The position numbers and the translations under genes are program-made. A stretch of DNA of 64,000 nt from Planctomycetaceae bacterium (GTDB lineage Bacteria; Planctomycetota; Planctomycetia; Pirellulales; Pirellulaceae), in the NCBI GenBank assembly GCA_002723275.1, contig PBNZ01000041.1:105429-169428 (forward strand). The letters run 5' to 3'. Shown here in pieces: positions 25,745 to 36,814 of this stretch (its first letter is position 1; each line of letters opens with the position of its first letter). Below the pieces are notes generated by a model. That model made no database searches, was not told the DNA's origin, and worked only from the letters and a program-made list of their open reading frames with translations.

Positions 25745-28700
25745 ATGCGGCATCTTCGACTCGCCATTTTGGACGGCGAATCACGTCAGCGTTCAAGATT
25801 TTTACAGCAAAAAATAAGACGCGGTTTTCGTTGCCACTCAGAAATGCTCGAAGCACGACAAATGCTCGCCGGCGACCTGGTCGGCCATTGGGTCGCTGAC
25901 GACATCTCAACACAACCCGACGAACGACTGAGCTGGAGTGATCGCGTAGGCGAGATCATCGCAAGCCGTTCGGTGGGAAGTCCAGTGGTCGCCGAGTCTG
26001 CTTTGGGCGGTCGTGACGTCGTTCGCTTTGATGCTTCGGACAGTGGCGACATGCTGGAGGTTCCCGTCAATGCCAACCCTCTCTCCCAAGCCAACGATTT
26101 TTCGGTGATCGTTGCTTTCGCAACTGCTGCCAACGATTTGACGGGCGGCAATGCGGAGTGGTATCAGAACACGGGATTAGTCAACAGCAACACGCTTGGT
26201 TTTTCGCCGGACTGGGGCATCAGTTTGAATGCAGCCGGTCAAGCTGCGTTTGGGACCGGCGTCGGTCTCGGGCAACCATCGCCGACGGTGTATTCGACGG
26301 CAAGCGGCCTGAATGACGGTCAGTTGCACGTCATATCGGCGACACGGTCGGGATCGGACCTTGCCTTGTACGTCGATGATCAGCCAGCCGATACACGTAA
26401 CGATGCAAGTTCTGAGGCACGAGCTCGTGTCCGAGTCGCATTCGGCGGTCTACTGAATCGAGTCAATTATTTTACGGGCGACATTGCGGAAGTCCGAATG
26501 TACGACGGCGCGTTGACGAGCAATGAGGTTGCGTCGATCTACGGTGAGTTGACCAGCTACTACAACAATTCAGCACCCGTGGCGGTTGCGGACACCTACG
26601 ATGCTCAGGAAGACAGTTTGTTAGCGATTCCGGCCAACTTAGGTGTGCTCGCGAATGATTCGGATCCGGACGGAGACGCACTCACAGCGGTGATCGAAAC
26701 AACCACGGCTCACGGAACCTTGTCATTGCTCCCGAACGGTTCTTTCCTGTACGCACCTGACACAGACTTCTCGGGGGTAGATACCTTCCGTTATCGCGCG
26801 GTCGATTTCCGCGGATCAGAGCCAGTCACCGTTCAAATCAACGTCGCCGGAATTCACGATCCTCCGATTGCGCTCAACGATGAATATAAGACGACACCGA
26901 CCGGGGTTCTCACACCACCGTTCTTTATGGGCGTCCTGGCCAACGATCAATCGCGTGAACAGGGGGCTGTGCTCACGGCTCAGCTTGAACGCGATGTTGA
27001 AAGTGGTTCATTAACTCTGAATGAGGACGGCTCGTTTACCTTCGACCCCCAGGGCGTTGCGGGGGACATCACCTTTCTCTATCGAGCAAATGATGGCACC
27101 GCCACGTCCAATGAAGCCACGGTAACGGTGGTGGTTAACACTCCTCCGAACGCGGCCGCTGACAGCTACCCGGCCGTGGAAGATCAGCCGCTAATCGTGA
27201 GCGAGGCAGAAGGGATTCTTTCGAACGATACCGATCCCGAAGAAAACAGCCTAACGCTGAACTTGATCAGCGAGACGACTGCGGGAACACTTGCCTTAAG
27301 CGACGACGGCAGTTTCACCTATACGCCCTCCGAAAACTTCGCAGGTACGGACGAATTCCGATACCAGTTGAACGACGGACTCGATGATTCAACGGAGGCA
27401 ACCGTTCAGATCCAGGTGGCACCGGTCAACGATCCGCCCACGGCAACAGCGGACCGTTACTTCGCCTTGGTAAACCAGGCGCTGGAGGTCCCAGCGAGCA
27501 CGGGTGTCTTGACCAATGACATCGACATCGACAATCCGGATCTAACCGCTGAGCTGGTGGAGGGAACCCGTAACGGCAACTTGACGCTACGAGCTGACGG
27601 ATCCTTCCAATACACGCCAAACGCGGGTTTTGACGGCACGGATCAATTCCGTTATCGAGCGAGCGATGGAGCCCTCGAAACGGACCCCGTCGAAGTAACC
27701 TTACGGATTACGTCTCAACCGATCGTGATCAACGAATTCGCCACTTCCCAAGGAGGCGTTCCAACTCAGTTAACCACGATTGTGCGGGCGACCACGGAGG
27801 CAGAATTCGAGGGTGAGGTTTTGTCGCCGGACTGGATCGAGCTACGAAACTACCTGAGCGAACCGATCGATCTTGGCGGAATGTATCTGACGGACGATGC
27901 CGACACCCCGACAAAATGGCAGTTCCCAGTCGGCACGAAATTGCCGGGCGATGGCTACCTGCTCGTCTTCGCATCGGGCAGAAACGTGGTTGATCCCAAT
28001 CTGGATGAACAAGGCCGCCTGCATACCAATTTCCGTCTCGCGACCGATGCGGGGTCGTATCTTGCATTGCATGACGAATCCGAACGGCTGATCCATGCAA
28101 TCGGTGACGGCTATCCGGAGCAGCGCGCGAACATCACTTACGGACTTGCGACCGCTGATCCAACGGTTTTCGGTTATTTCCTGACACCCACTCCGGGTGC
28201 AGCCAATGGCGAAAGTCTGCTCGAAATGGTCGCTGACACTCGCTTCAGTGTTGATCGCGGTTTTTACACCGAGCCGATCGAAGTGGAAGTTACGACACCG
28301 ACCGAGGGCGCCAGGATCCGCTATACGACCGATGGTTCAGACCCGACCCTTGGCAACGGCACGGATTACTCAGGTCCAATCACGATTTCAAACACCACCA
28401 CGTTACGGGCGGCCGCTTTCAAAGATGGCTATGTTTCCACCAACACGGACACCCATTCTTACTTCTTCCTGACAGATGTTCTTTCGCAAAGTCGCCAGGC
28501 AACGCTCGACGCAGGTTTCCCCGAACGCTGGCGTAACCAGTCTTCCGATTACGGCATTGATGACGATTCACAATTGCCTCGAATCGCGGGTGACACGAAC
28601 ATGTCGTTGGAAGACGCGAAAGCCGCGATTGTGGAATCTTTGCAGGCTGTCCCAAGCATCTCTGTCGTGATGAACATCGACGACATGTTTGGCGATCGCG

Positions 28701-31213
28701 GGATTTACAGTAATCCCGAACGCACGGGAGTAGATTGGGAAAAGGCATCTTCCATCGAACTCTTGCAGCCTGATGGTACCGACGGCTTTCAGATTGACGC
28801 CGGCATCCGGGTTCAAGGCGGTGCATTCCGCAGCTTTGGGCTGACACGAAAAAAATCATTCCGGCTGATGTTTAAATCAAAATATGGAGATGCCCAGCTC
28901 AACTATCCATTATTTGGAGCAGAAGCCAACAGCTCGTTTGACACTCTTATCATGAGAATGGAGTCCAATGACGGCTGGCAGTGGAGTGGCGCAGGCGGAC
29001 AACCGCAATATGCGAGAGATCAGTATCTCCGCAATGTTCAAAAGGCGATGGGCCAACCTGCATCAGAAGGCACCTCCGTGCACGTCTACATCAATGGATT
29101 CTATTGGGGACTCTACAACCTGGTTGAACGTCCTGACCAATCCATGGGTGCGGCTTACTTCGGCGCCGACAAATACGATTGGGACGGCATCAACTCAGGA
29201 ACACCTATCAACGAAGGAGCTCCTCGGGCGGACAACGAAGACCGCTTCCGACGCAACCGCACGCGAAATGCCTGGAGTACGATGTTCCGCATTGCGCGCG
29301 ATGTGGATGATGCCAATACGGAAGAAGAACGAACGGCGTTACTGATGAAGATTCAAGGTCTGAATCCTGACGGCAGCAACAACCCCGAATTTGAAGACTG
29401 GCTCGATCTTGAAAACATGATCGACTATCTGATCGTCAACTACTACGGTCACAACAGCGACTGGCCCTTCAAAAACTACTACGTAGGTCGAGAAAACACT
29501 CCGGACAGTACGGGCTTCAAGTTCTTCATGTGGGATGCTGAATGGTCGTTGCTGCTCCGCAGTAGCGTCACGGGCAATAACGTGACGAGTAAACAGGGAG
29601 TTGCGGGACCGTTTGGAGAGCTGCGAGCGAGCAAGGAGTTCCGAGTTCTGTTCGGCGATCACGTGCAAAAGCATTTCTATAACGGCGGCGTCTTCTATGT
29701 GGACCCAAACAACTCGGAATGGGACCCGGACCACCCCGAGCGAAATGTGCCGGCCTCGATGTATGCAGAGCTCGCCGATTTCGTCTATCCGGCACTCGTC
29801 GCCGAATCGGCACGGTGGGGCGACCAACACTCAGGACGGCCACGCACCATCGAGGACTGGCAGCGAGAATACGATCGCATCATGAAGAGCTGGTTCCCGC
29901 GTCGCTCCCGAGAAATGATCAAGATCTACCAGCGTCTCGACCTTTTCCCCGAATTGGAGACCGCGGTCTTCAATCAACGCGGGGGGGCCATCACCAAGGA
30001 CACCAACATCGAACTATCGGCACCGGCCGGCCAGATCTTTTACACCACGGACGGTAGTGATCCGAGACTCATCGGAGGAGACATCAGTCCATCGGCCGTC
30101 GCCTACGACGGCGGCTTTACTCTGGATGACAGCGGTACGATTCGCGTCCGAGTCTTGGAAAACAACGACTGGTCGGCGATCGACGAAGCTCACTTCCTGG
30201 TGGATGTGATTCCGGCAGATCAGAACAATCTTCGAGTTTCCGAAGTTCACTATCACCCTGCCGACCCCACGGATGCTGAGCAGCAAGCGGGACACACCGA
30301 TGCGGATGACTTTGAGTTCATCGAGCTGTTGAACATTTCCTCCCAAACGGTCGATCTCTCGGCGGTATCCTTACAACAAGTGGCGGTCGGAGATCGCGAA
30401 CAGGGCGTTAGCCTTGATTTTGCTCAGGCCGACCTTCAACAACTGAGCGCCGGAGAACGGCTGGTCGTGGTTGAAGACGTAGACGCCTTCCGTTTCCGTT
30501 ACGGCAATAAGGTTCCCGTTGCAGGTCAATGGGCCGGCGGTCTCAGCAATGGCTCGGAAATCATCACCGTCGCGATCGGCGATACGATCCTCCAGCAATT
30601 CAGCTATTCCGACGACTGGCACGCCACGACGGACGGCCAGGGACCTTCGCTGGAAATCATCAATGCAGAGAACCCGAATCTTGAAAGCTGGGGGGATGCT
30701 GCAAGCTGGCGACCCAGCGGAAACCCCGGGGGTTCGCCCGGATCCGCGGGTGGTGTTGTCGCGGGTGACGTGAATGGAGACAGCATCTTCAACTCCACCG
30801 ATCTTGTGCTCGTCATGCAAGCGGGCAAGTTTGAAGATGACATTCCCAACAATGCGAGCTACGAAGAAGGCGATTGGAACGGAGACGGTGACTTCACAAG
30901 CTCTGATCTTGTATTCGTCTTTCAGGCTGGAACCTACCAGGATGAAGCGACTGCTGCTTTGCCTGACGCGGCCATCGCAGCAGCGTTGGCAGAACTTGCC
31001 GTCTCCGATTCAGAGGATCATGAATTCGCACCACTCGCTCGCGCCCCTCAAAGGGATCTCCGATTAATCGAAAACAATCTGGGAGCACGCGATCAAATCT
31101 TCACAGAAGACGAGTATGAGCTTTTGAATCCGGACTACAAGGCTGTCGAAGAGCTATCCAACGATCGTTTACGAGATGATTTGAAGTCATTGAAAAACTT
31201 AATGTACTCATGA
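25745..31213 (+). CDS. giant surface protein: LamG, four cadherin-like repeats, lamin-tail, chitobiase-like, CotH kinase, lamin-tail, dockerin
   Basis: The 1822-residue protein opens with a basic leader and LEARQMLAGD (about 36-45), the planctomycete LE-x-R-x-LLxxD surface-export signature. Approximate domains: LamG-like lectin 43-270; four tandem cadherin-like/VCBS Ig repeats 274-658, each with the GVL-x-ND-x-D and DGSF-x-Y motifs; lamin-tail domain 658-820; chitobiase-C-terminal-like 829-909 (RYTTDGSDPT); CotH-kinase-like 970-1395 with W-D-A-E-W-S in the metal-binding position; second chitobiase-like 1412-1482; second lamin-tail 1494-1665; dockerin-like EF-hand pair 1673-1735 (GDVNGDSIF, GDWNGDGDF). 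CotH proteins elsewhere are protein kinases, so an extracellular kinase bound to polysaccharide or partner proteins is inferred. A paralogue begins 12 bp downstream. Confidence 0.88.
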   Translation: MRHLRLAILDGESRQRSRFLQQKIRRGFRCHSEMLEARQMLAGDLVGHWVADDISTQPDERLSWSDRVGEIIASRSVGSPVVAESALGGRDVVRFDASDSGDMLEVPVNANPLSQANDFSVIVAFATAANDLTGGNAEWYQNTGLVNSNTLGFSPDWGISLNAAGQAAFGTGVGLGQPSPTVYSTASGLNDGQLHVISATRSGSDLALYVDDQPADTRNDASSEARARVRVAFGGLLNRVNYFTGDIAEVRMYDGALTSNEVASIYGELTSYYNNSAPVAVADTYDAQEDSLLAIPANLGVLANDSDPDGDALTAVIETTTAHGTLSLLPNGSFLYAPDTDFSGVDTFRYRAVDFRGSEPVTVQINVAGIHDPPIALNDEYKTTPTGVLTPPFFMGVLANDQSREQGAVLTAQLERDVESGSLTLNEDGSFTFDPQGVAGDITFLYRANDGTATSNEATVTVVVNTPPNAAADSYPAVEDQPLIVSEAEGILSNDTDPEENSLTLNLISETTAGTLALSDDGSFTYTPSENFAGTDEFRYQLNDGLDDSTEATVQIQVAPVNDPPTATADRYFALVNQALEVPASTGVLTNDIDIDNPDLTAELVEGTRNGNLTLRADGSFQYTPNAGFDGTDQFRYRASDGALETDPVEVTLRITSQPIVINEFATSQGGVPTQLTTIVRATTEAEFEGEVLSPDWIELRNYLSEPIDLGGMYLTDDADTPTKWQFPVGTKLPGDGYLLVFASGRNVVDPNLDEQGRLHTNFRLATDAGSYLALHDESERLIHAIGDGYPEQRANITYGLATADPTVFGYFLTPTPGAANGESLLEMVADTRFSVDRGFYTEPIEVEVTTPTEGARIRYTTDGSDPTLGNGTDYSGPITISNTTTLRAAAFKDGYVSTNTDTHSYFFLTDVLSQSRQATLDAGFPERWRNQSSDYGIDDDSQLPRIAGDTNMSLEDAKAAIVESLQAVPSISVVMNIDDMFGDRGIYSNPERTGVDWEKASSIELLQPDGTDGFQIDAGIRVQGGAFRSFGLTRKKSFRLMFKSKYGDAQLNYPLFGAEANSSFDTLIMRMESNDGWQWSGAGGQPQYARDQYLRNVQKAMGQPASEGTSVHVYINGFYWGLYNLVERPDQSMGAAYFGADKYDWDGINSGTPINEGAPRADNEDRFRRNRTRNAWSTMFRIARDVDDANTEEERTALLMKIQGLNPDGSNNPEFEDWLDLENMIDYLIVNYYGHNSDWPFKNYYVGRENTPDSTGFKFFMWDAEWSLLLRSSVTGNNVTSKQGVAGPFGELRASKEFRVLFGDHVQKHFYNGGVFYVDPNNSEWDPDHPERNVPASMYAELADFVYPALVAESARWGDQHSGRPRTIEDWQREYDRIMKSWFPRRSREMIKIYQRLDLFPELETAVFNQRGGAITKDTNIELSAPAGQIFYTTDGSDPRLIGGDISPSAVAYDGGFTLDDSGTIRVRVLENNDWSAIDEAHFLVDVIPADQNNLRVSEVHYHPADPTDAEQQAGHTDADDFEFIELLNISSQTVDLSAVSLQQVAVGDREQGVSLDFAQADLQQLSAGERLVVVEDVDAFRFRYGNKVPVAGQWAGGLSNGSEIITVAIGDTILQQFSYSDDWHATTDGQGPSLEIINAENPNLESWGDAASWRPSGNPGGSPGSAGGVVAGDVNGDSIFNSTDLVLVMQAGKFEDDIPNNASYEEGDWNGDGDFTSSDLVFVFQAGTYQDEATAALPDAAIAAALAELAVSDSEDHEFAPLARAPQRDLRLIENNLGARDQIFTEDEYELLNPDYKAVEELSNDRLRDDLKSLKNLMYS

Positions 31214-31225
31214 TCGACAGGTGTC

Positions 31226-34200
31226 ATGCGCTCTCAATCACAGACTCGACGACCCAAACGATATTTCGAGACACTTGAAAATCGCCACCTCCTCGCTGGT
31301 GACCTTGTAGCCCACTGGAACGCCGATTCGCTCAACGATCTTGAAAACGGCAGCTCTATCCCCAGCTGGGACGATGCGATCGGCGGCGTCACCGCCACGC
31401 GCCGGGGCGATCCGACACTTGCCAAACAGCATTATGGTGGTCGATCGGCTGTTCGCTTTGATACCACGGATGGAGACGACGAATTCCGTATCCGCATCCT
31501 TGATAATCCCATCAATCGCGCCGACGACTTTTCGATAATCGTGACGTTTGCCACGGATAGCCAAGAATTAGTTGGCGGCACCTCGGACTGGTTCCGCGCC
31601 TCAGGCCTGGTGGATGCCAATGGCCTTGGCTTTTCGAACGGTTGGGGCACCTCGATCAATTCAGCCGGGCAAATCGGCGCGGGACTTGAAAACGGTTTTG
31701 GCCAACCGATTACCAACCTCTATTCCGATGTCGCCGGCCTCAACGACGGCGAACTGCACACGTTTGCGTTGATTCGACAAGCAGAAACACTGTCGCTGAT
31801 CGTCGACAAGCAAGCGGCCGTCATCACGTCTGACGCTAGTTCGGCGCCGCGTTCGAATACAGAGATTTCCATTGGTGACATCCTGGGGAACGGCCCGGGC
31901 TTCACCGGTGACATCGCGGAAGTGCGAATGTATCAAGCCGCCCTGACTCCCGCAGAATGGTCCGCCGTTCAATCAGAAATCAACGGTTACTATCGAAATC
32001 AGATTCCGTTGGCCACCGATGACGAATACACGACCACCGAAGATACATTCTTTTTGTCAGTGAACGCTGCAAATGGTGTATTGGCGAACGATACCGATGC
32101 CGACGGTGATGAGCTCACGGCTGCAATCATCGATCCTGCTCAAAATGGTCAAGTCACCCTCAAGGCGGATGGCTCCTTCCTGTACGACCCAAACCCCGAT
32201 TTTTTTGGGGAGGATTGCTTCACCTACCAGGCAGTCGATTTCCGTCCGTCAGATCCTGCAACGGTGCGAATTACCGTAACCCCAACTTACGATCAGGCCA
32301 TCCCTGTATCGGATCAGTACCGAGGCCTTTCAGGTGAGATCCTGGAAATCCCCGAAATCCTCGGCATACTCTCGAATGACACCAACGTCGACAACAATCC
32401 ACTTCAGGCGATTCTCGACACTGAAGTGGAGAACGGTAGTCTCGCGCTCGCCGAAGACGGATCGTTTCTCTATGACCCTCAAGGTTTCGCAGGAACGACG
32501 AGCTTTCGTTATCGGATTAACGACGGGACGAGTGAATCACCGCCAGCTTCCGTAACGCTGATCATCAATTCTCCGCCGGTTATTCGAGACGACGCTTACT
32601 CGGTCCAAGAAGACCTTTCTTTAGAAATCACGGCTGAACAGGGAGTTCTCACAAACGACAACGATATCGACGGCGATGCAATCACCGCAACCCTTGTCGA
32701 TGCGCCCAGCCATGGAACGCTTGAATTCCAGGAAGACGGTTCATTCAGTTACCAGCCGAAGGCGAACTTCTCGGGAACGGATTCGTTCACCTATCGAATT
32801 TCAGACCTGATCGACACCACGGAATCCGTCGGCAACGTCATCCTTGAGGTGACACCGGTGAATGACGCTCCGATCGCTCGTCCGGATCTCTACCTGACGT
32901 TTCTCGACACTCCGCTTGAAATATCGGCAAGCGAAGGGGTGTTGAAGAACGACAGCGATATCGAGAATCAACCGCTCTCAACGGTCCTGGTCCAGGCTCC
33001 GCAACACGGCAGTCTGGAGCTTGCTACCAACGGAGCGCTGACTTATCGTCCTGAGGCCGATTTCGAGGGAACCGATAGTTTCACTTATCGGGCGGCAGAC
33101 GCTTCGGAAAGCTCTCTGGATGCCACCGTGACCCTGATCGTTACGACACTGGACAAACAGATCGTCATCAATGAGATTCACTACGATCCTCCAGACAACA
33201 CCGTTCCCGCCGAATTCATTGAGCTCGTCAATCAGGGCCAACAGTCCGTCGACGTTTCGAACTGGTTGTTGACCGGTGGTGTCCGTTACGTGATCCCAGA
33301 GGGAACGCAGATTGCGCCTCAAAGCTACCTGGTCGTCGCTCAGCATCCGGACACGCTTCGAGACCTTTTCTCGGCGCCTTCGATCGGCCCGTTTGAGGGT
33401 CGTCTTTCGAGTGAAGGCGAAGTCGTTTCGTTACGAAATTCGGCGGGCGAGGTGGTCGATCGAGTCGATTATCGCCAGGGCTTCCCCTGGCCCACAGCCG
33501 CAGGTGGCGACGGACCTTCGATGGAGCTCATTCACCCTACGTTGGAAAACGACCTGGGTGGAAGCTGGCGAGCCTCACAAGGCGAACCAACCCCAGGACA
33601 ACCCAACAGCATCTTGTCTTCAGAGGCAGCGCCTCAAATCCGTCAGGTGCGTCATCTGCCGCAACAACCGAAATCCGGCCAAGCCACGGTGGTGACTGCC
33701 AAAGTCACTGACCCCGATGGCGTGTCATCCGTCGAACTCGAGTACCAGGTGGTGACCGCAGGAAACTATATCCCCGCTTTGCTTCCCCTATCAATACGGG
33801 ATTTGCGTCGCACTCCTGATAAACCACGCGAACTAAACCCTGACTACGTTGCTGCCGAAAACTGGACCAGCCTCGTGATGGTCGATGATGGCACACAAGG
33901 CGATTCTCAAGCCGGCGACGACATCTACACCGCGACGCTCCCGGGACAAACGCACCGCACTCTGATGCGATACCGGATCCAGGTGACTGACACGGGCCTT
34001 ACCTCCGCCATTGTTCCGTACGAAGATGACGCCTCTCGAAACTTTGCGTACTTTGTCTATGACGGCGTACCGAATTACGAAGAACACTCGGCCGAGACAC
34101 TTCAATCGGTCCCCGTTTATCATTTGATCGCTCGTAACGAGGACGTTACGACGATGATAGCCTACAGCTCGCGAAATCAGATCGGGCAAGGCATTCAGGC

Positions 34201-36649
34201 GCGTTTCGCCTATAACTGGCCGTCAACTTTCGTGTATGACGGGATGGTGTACGACAATATCAACATGCGTCTCCGGGGAGCTAACGGTCGCTATTACCTG
34301 GCCGGCAAACGCAGCATGAGATTCCGCTTTAACGACGGTCACTATTTCCAAGCCAAGAATCAAGACGGCGAAGAATTTCCAGACAAGTGGCGGACGCTGA
34401 CCACAGGCAAGATGTTTGATAACCGGCAAACTCAAACCTGGTCATTGAACGAGAACATCAACATGTACTTGTTCAACCAAATTGGTGTTCCCGCGCCCGA
34501 AACCTATTACGTTCATTTCCGCGTGATCGACAGTGAGCAGGAAGCTCCTGATCAGTGGTCAGGAGATTTCTGGGGACTCAACTTCATCATCGAAACGTAC
34601 GATGTCCGCTTCCTCGACAATCATGATCTGGAACGTGGCAACCTTTACAAACTGATCAATCAAACTCGCGACTGGGAGCAGCAACAGCGATACCAGGCTC
34701 CAAACGCCGTGAACAACGGTGCGGACCATGACAACATTGAGCTCAATCTTGTCGGCAGGCGTACGGCAGATTTCATCGACGCTCACGTCAACCTTGAAAA
34801 ATACTTCCTGTATCACACCTTCACTGAGGCGATTCGGCACTACGATTATTGGCCGGACGCCAATAAAAACATGGTGTATTACTTTGAGCCGGATTATCTA
34901 TCGGCAAACGATAATCTCGGCAAGCTATGGATTCTTCCCTGGGACACCGATGCCAGTTGGGGTCCGACATGGAACAGCGGCCACGACGTGGTTTACAACA
35001 GCATCTTCGCAGGCAACGGAGGCGGTAGTGATCGACAAACCACGGAAGAGTTCTGGCCAAGCTACTACAACACATTACGTGAAATCCGTGATCTACTCTG
35101 GCAGCCCGATCAAATTGAGCCGTTGATTGAGCAATTTGCGGATGTGCTACGTCCGCTGGCCGCGGCTGATCTTGCTCGTTGGCGCGGCGGTCCGGCATCA
35201 GAAGGACGGCACAACGGTCTGAGCGGCCCAGGGACGCAAGGCATCGACTCGTTGGCACAGGACATGAAGAATTTTGCGTTTGAAGGTGGCACCTGGCCCG
35301 GAGGTTCGGTTAGCCGCGGCGGACGCGCTCGACATCTCGATCGCCTGCTCACCAGTTCACGCTCCGACAACGACAACGTCCCCAACACACCAAGCCTGAC
35401 CTATGTTGGGCAGGCAAACTTCCCTGCCGACGGACTTCGCTTCAAGACGAGCGACTACGTCGATTCCCAGGGCCCTGATAGCTTTGTTGGAATGGAGTGG
35501 AGAATCGCCGAGATCACCGATCCGTCGGCCCCCACCTTCGACCCCACCGCCGATATGTTCCTCGAGTGGAACGCGACGTGGGAGTCGGGCGAGCTCTCCG
35601 AATTCACATCCGAAATCAAGCCTCCAACGTCCGCGGTCGAGCCGGGACATTCTTATCGCGCACGCGTCCGCATGAAGGACAACCAAGGTCACTGGAGCCA
35701 TTGGTCCGACCCGGTCGAATTCATCGCAACGCCAGCGACAACCTCACTGCTCGTTGATGCGCTGCGAGTCAGCGAAATCCATTATCACCCGGCAGCACCA
35801 TCTACCGCCGAAATCGCTGCGGGCTTCGACGATGCGGATGACTTTGAGTTCATTGAATTGACCAACATCGGCACGCTTCCAATCGATCTCCGAGGCGCCC
35901 AGCTGGTACGCCACGAAATCGATGGCGATGTCCAGGGCGTCGATTTCCACTTCAAAGAAAGTAACATTGAACATCTTGATCCCGGCCAACGAATCCTCGT
36001 TGTTGAAGACACAGAAGCCTTTGAATTTCGATACGGCCAGGATTTTCCCGTCGCAGGACAATGGTCAGGCGCACTGAGTAATGGCGGCGAGCTTCTGACC
36101 CTGACGGGTGATGGCTTCGAGGTCCAACAATTTGCCTATCTGGACGACTGGCACCCATCGACCGATGGCGACGGAGCTTCTCTGGAGTTGATCAATCCGA
36201 AGAATGCGGATCTCGCCAGCTGGGGACAAGCGACCAGTTGGAAACCCAGCCAACAGTTGGGCGGTTCGCCCGGTACTGTCGATCAGAGGTTGGTCGGAGA
36301 CGTTAACGGAGATGGTCGATTCGATTCTTCAGATCTGGTCGCAGTCTTTCAGGTAGGCGAATACGAGGACGATATCGAGGACAATTCGATCTTTGAGGAT
36401 GGCGACTGGAACGGAGACGGCGATTTCACGACGAGCGATCTAGTACTAGCCTTCACTCAAGGTCATTATGCCGACGCGGTCGCAGCGATCCTCTCGGAAC
36501 TGACCGCAGAGGATCTCGAAACGCAACATTCTTCTCTGGTTACTTCAGCCGCGAAAAAATCTGACACCGGAGGCCATAGCCAGTTTGAAGATCTACGCAC
36601 GCGAGAGCTGGTCTTTGCTGAGTTCGCAGAGCTGAAAACATCACTCTAA
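31226..36649 (+). CDS. giant surface protein paralogue: LamG, four cadherin-like repeats, lamin-tail, CotH kinase, lamin-tail, dockerin
   Basis: The 1807-residue protein has nearly the same order as its upstream neighbour: leader with LENRHLLAGD, LamG ~25-255, four cadherin-like repeats ~259-641, lamin-tail ~644-795, an Ig-like linker ~800-945, CotH-like kinase ~962-1325 with the metal-binding W-D-T-D-A-S-W-G pattern, an FN3-like segment, lamin-tail ~1511-1683, dockerin-like pair ~1690-1750 and a charged tail. It lacks the chitobiase-like modules. The gene lies 12 bp after its paralogue with AGGTG before the ATG, so the two are co-transcribed and likely arose by an old tandem duplication, since sequence identity is modest outside the lamin-tail and dockerin parts. 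The location should be cell surface or exported. Confidence 0.88.
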   Translation: MRSQSQTRRPKRYFETLENRHLLAGDLVAHWNADSLNDLENGSSIPSWDDAIGGVTATRRGDPTLAKQHYGGRSAVRFDTTDGDDEFRIRILDNPINRADDFSIIVTFATDSQELVGGTSDWFRASGLVDANGLGFSNGWGTSINSAGQIGAGLENGFGQPITNLYSDVAGLNDGELHTFALIRQAETLSLIVDKQAAVITSDASSAPRSNTEISIGDILGNGPGFTGDIAEVRMYQAALTPAEWSAVQSEINGYYRNQIPLATDDEYTTTEDTFFLSVNAANGVLANDTDADGDELTAAIIDPAQNGQVTLKADGSFLYDPNPDFFGEDCFTYQAVDFRPSDPATVRITVTPTYDQAIPVSDQYRGLSGEILEIPEILGILSNDTNVDNNPLQAILDTEVENGSLALAEDGSFLYDPQGFAGTTSFRYRINDGTSESPPASVTLIINSPPVIRDDAYSVQEDLSLEITAEQGVLTNDNDIDGDAITATLVDAPSHGTLEFQEDGSFSYQPKANFSGTDSFTYRISDLIDTTESVGNVILEVTPVNDAPIARPDLYLTFLDTPLEISASEGVLKNDSDIENQPLSTVLVQAPQHGSLELATNGALTYRPEADFEGTDSFTYRAADASESSLDATVTLIVTTLDKQIVINEIHYDPPDNTVPAEFIELVNQGQQSVDVSNWLLTGGVRYVIPEGTQIAPQSYLVVAQHPDTLRDLFSAPSIGPFEGRLSSEGEVVSLRNSAGEVVDRVDYRQGFPWPTAAGGDGPSMELIHPTLENDLGGSWRASQGEPTPGQPNSILSSEAAPQIRQVRHLPQQPKSGQATVVTAKVTDPDGVSSVELEYQVVTAGNYIPALLPLSIRDLRRTPDKPRELNPDYVAAENWTSLVMVDDGTQGDSQAGDDIYTATLPGQTHRTLMRYRIQVTDTGLTSAIVPYEDDASRNFAYFVYDGVPNYEEHSAETLQSVPVYHLIARNEDVTTMIAYSSRNQIGQGIQARFAYNWPSTFVYDGMVYDNINMRLRGANGRYYLAGKRSMRFRFNDGHYFQAKNQDGEEFPDKWRTLTTGKMFDNRQTQTWSLNENINMYLFNQIGVPAPETYYVHFRVIDSEQEAPDQWSGDFWGLNFIIETYDVRFLDNHDLERGNLYKLINQTRDWEQQQRYQAPNAVNNGADHDNIELNLVGRRTADFIDAHVNLEKYFLYHTFTEAIRHYDYWPDANKNMVYYFEPDYLSANDNLGKLWILPWDTDASWGPTWNSGHDVVYNSIFAGNGGGSDRQTTEEFWPSYYNTLREIRDLLWQPDQIEPLIEQFADVLRPLAAADLARWRGGPASEGRHNGLSGPGTQGIDSLAQDMKNFAFEGGTWPGGSVSRGGRARHLDRLLTSSRSDNDNVPNTPSLTYVGQANFPADGLRFKTSDYVDSQGPDSFVGMEWRIAEITDPSAPTFDPTADMFLEWNATWESGELSEFTSEIKPPTSAVEPGHSYRARVRMKDNQGHWSHWSDPVEFIATPATTSLLVDALRVSEIHYHPAAPSTAEIAAGFDDADDFEFIELTNIGTLPIDLRGAQLVRHEIDGDVQGVDFHFKESNIEHLDPGQRILVVEDTEAFEFRYGQDFPVAGQWSGALSNGGELLTLTGDGFEVQQFAYLDDWHPSTDGDGASLELINPKNADLASWGQATSWKPSQQLGGSPGTVDQRLVGDVNGDGRFDSSDLVAVFQVGEYEDDIEDNSIFEDGDWNGDGDFTTSDLVLAFTQGHYADAVAAILSELTAEDLETQHSSLVTSAAKKSDTGGHSQFEDLRTRELVFAEFAELKTSL

Positions 36650-36814
36650 GTTGTGAACGGCCTCACTCCATGAGTGGCATCCGTTTGGTCCGAAATTAAG
36701 AATTCGCACCAAACTTTCGACATGTGAAATGCAGCGGCGAGTACGTTGCATTACAATGTTGGCAGCATGACGTCTAACGGTGCACGAATCTTCACCTTTC
36801 ACCCCAGAATTCCT

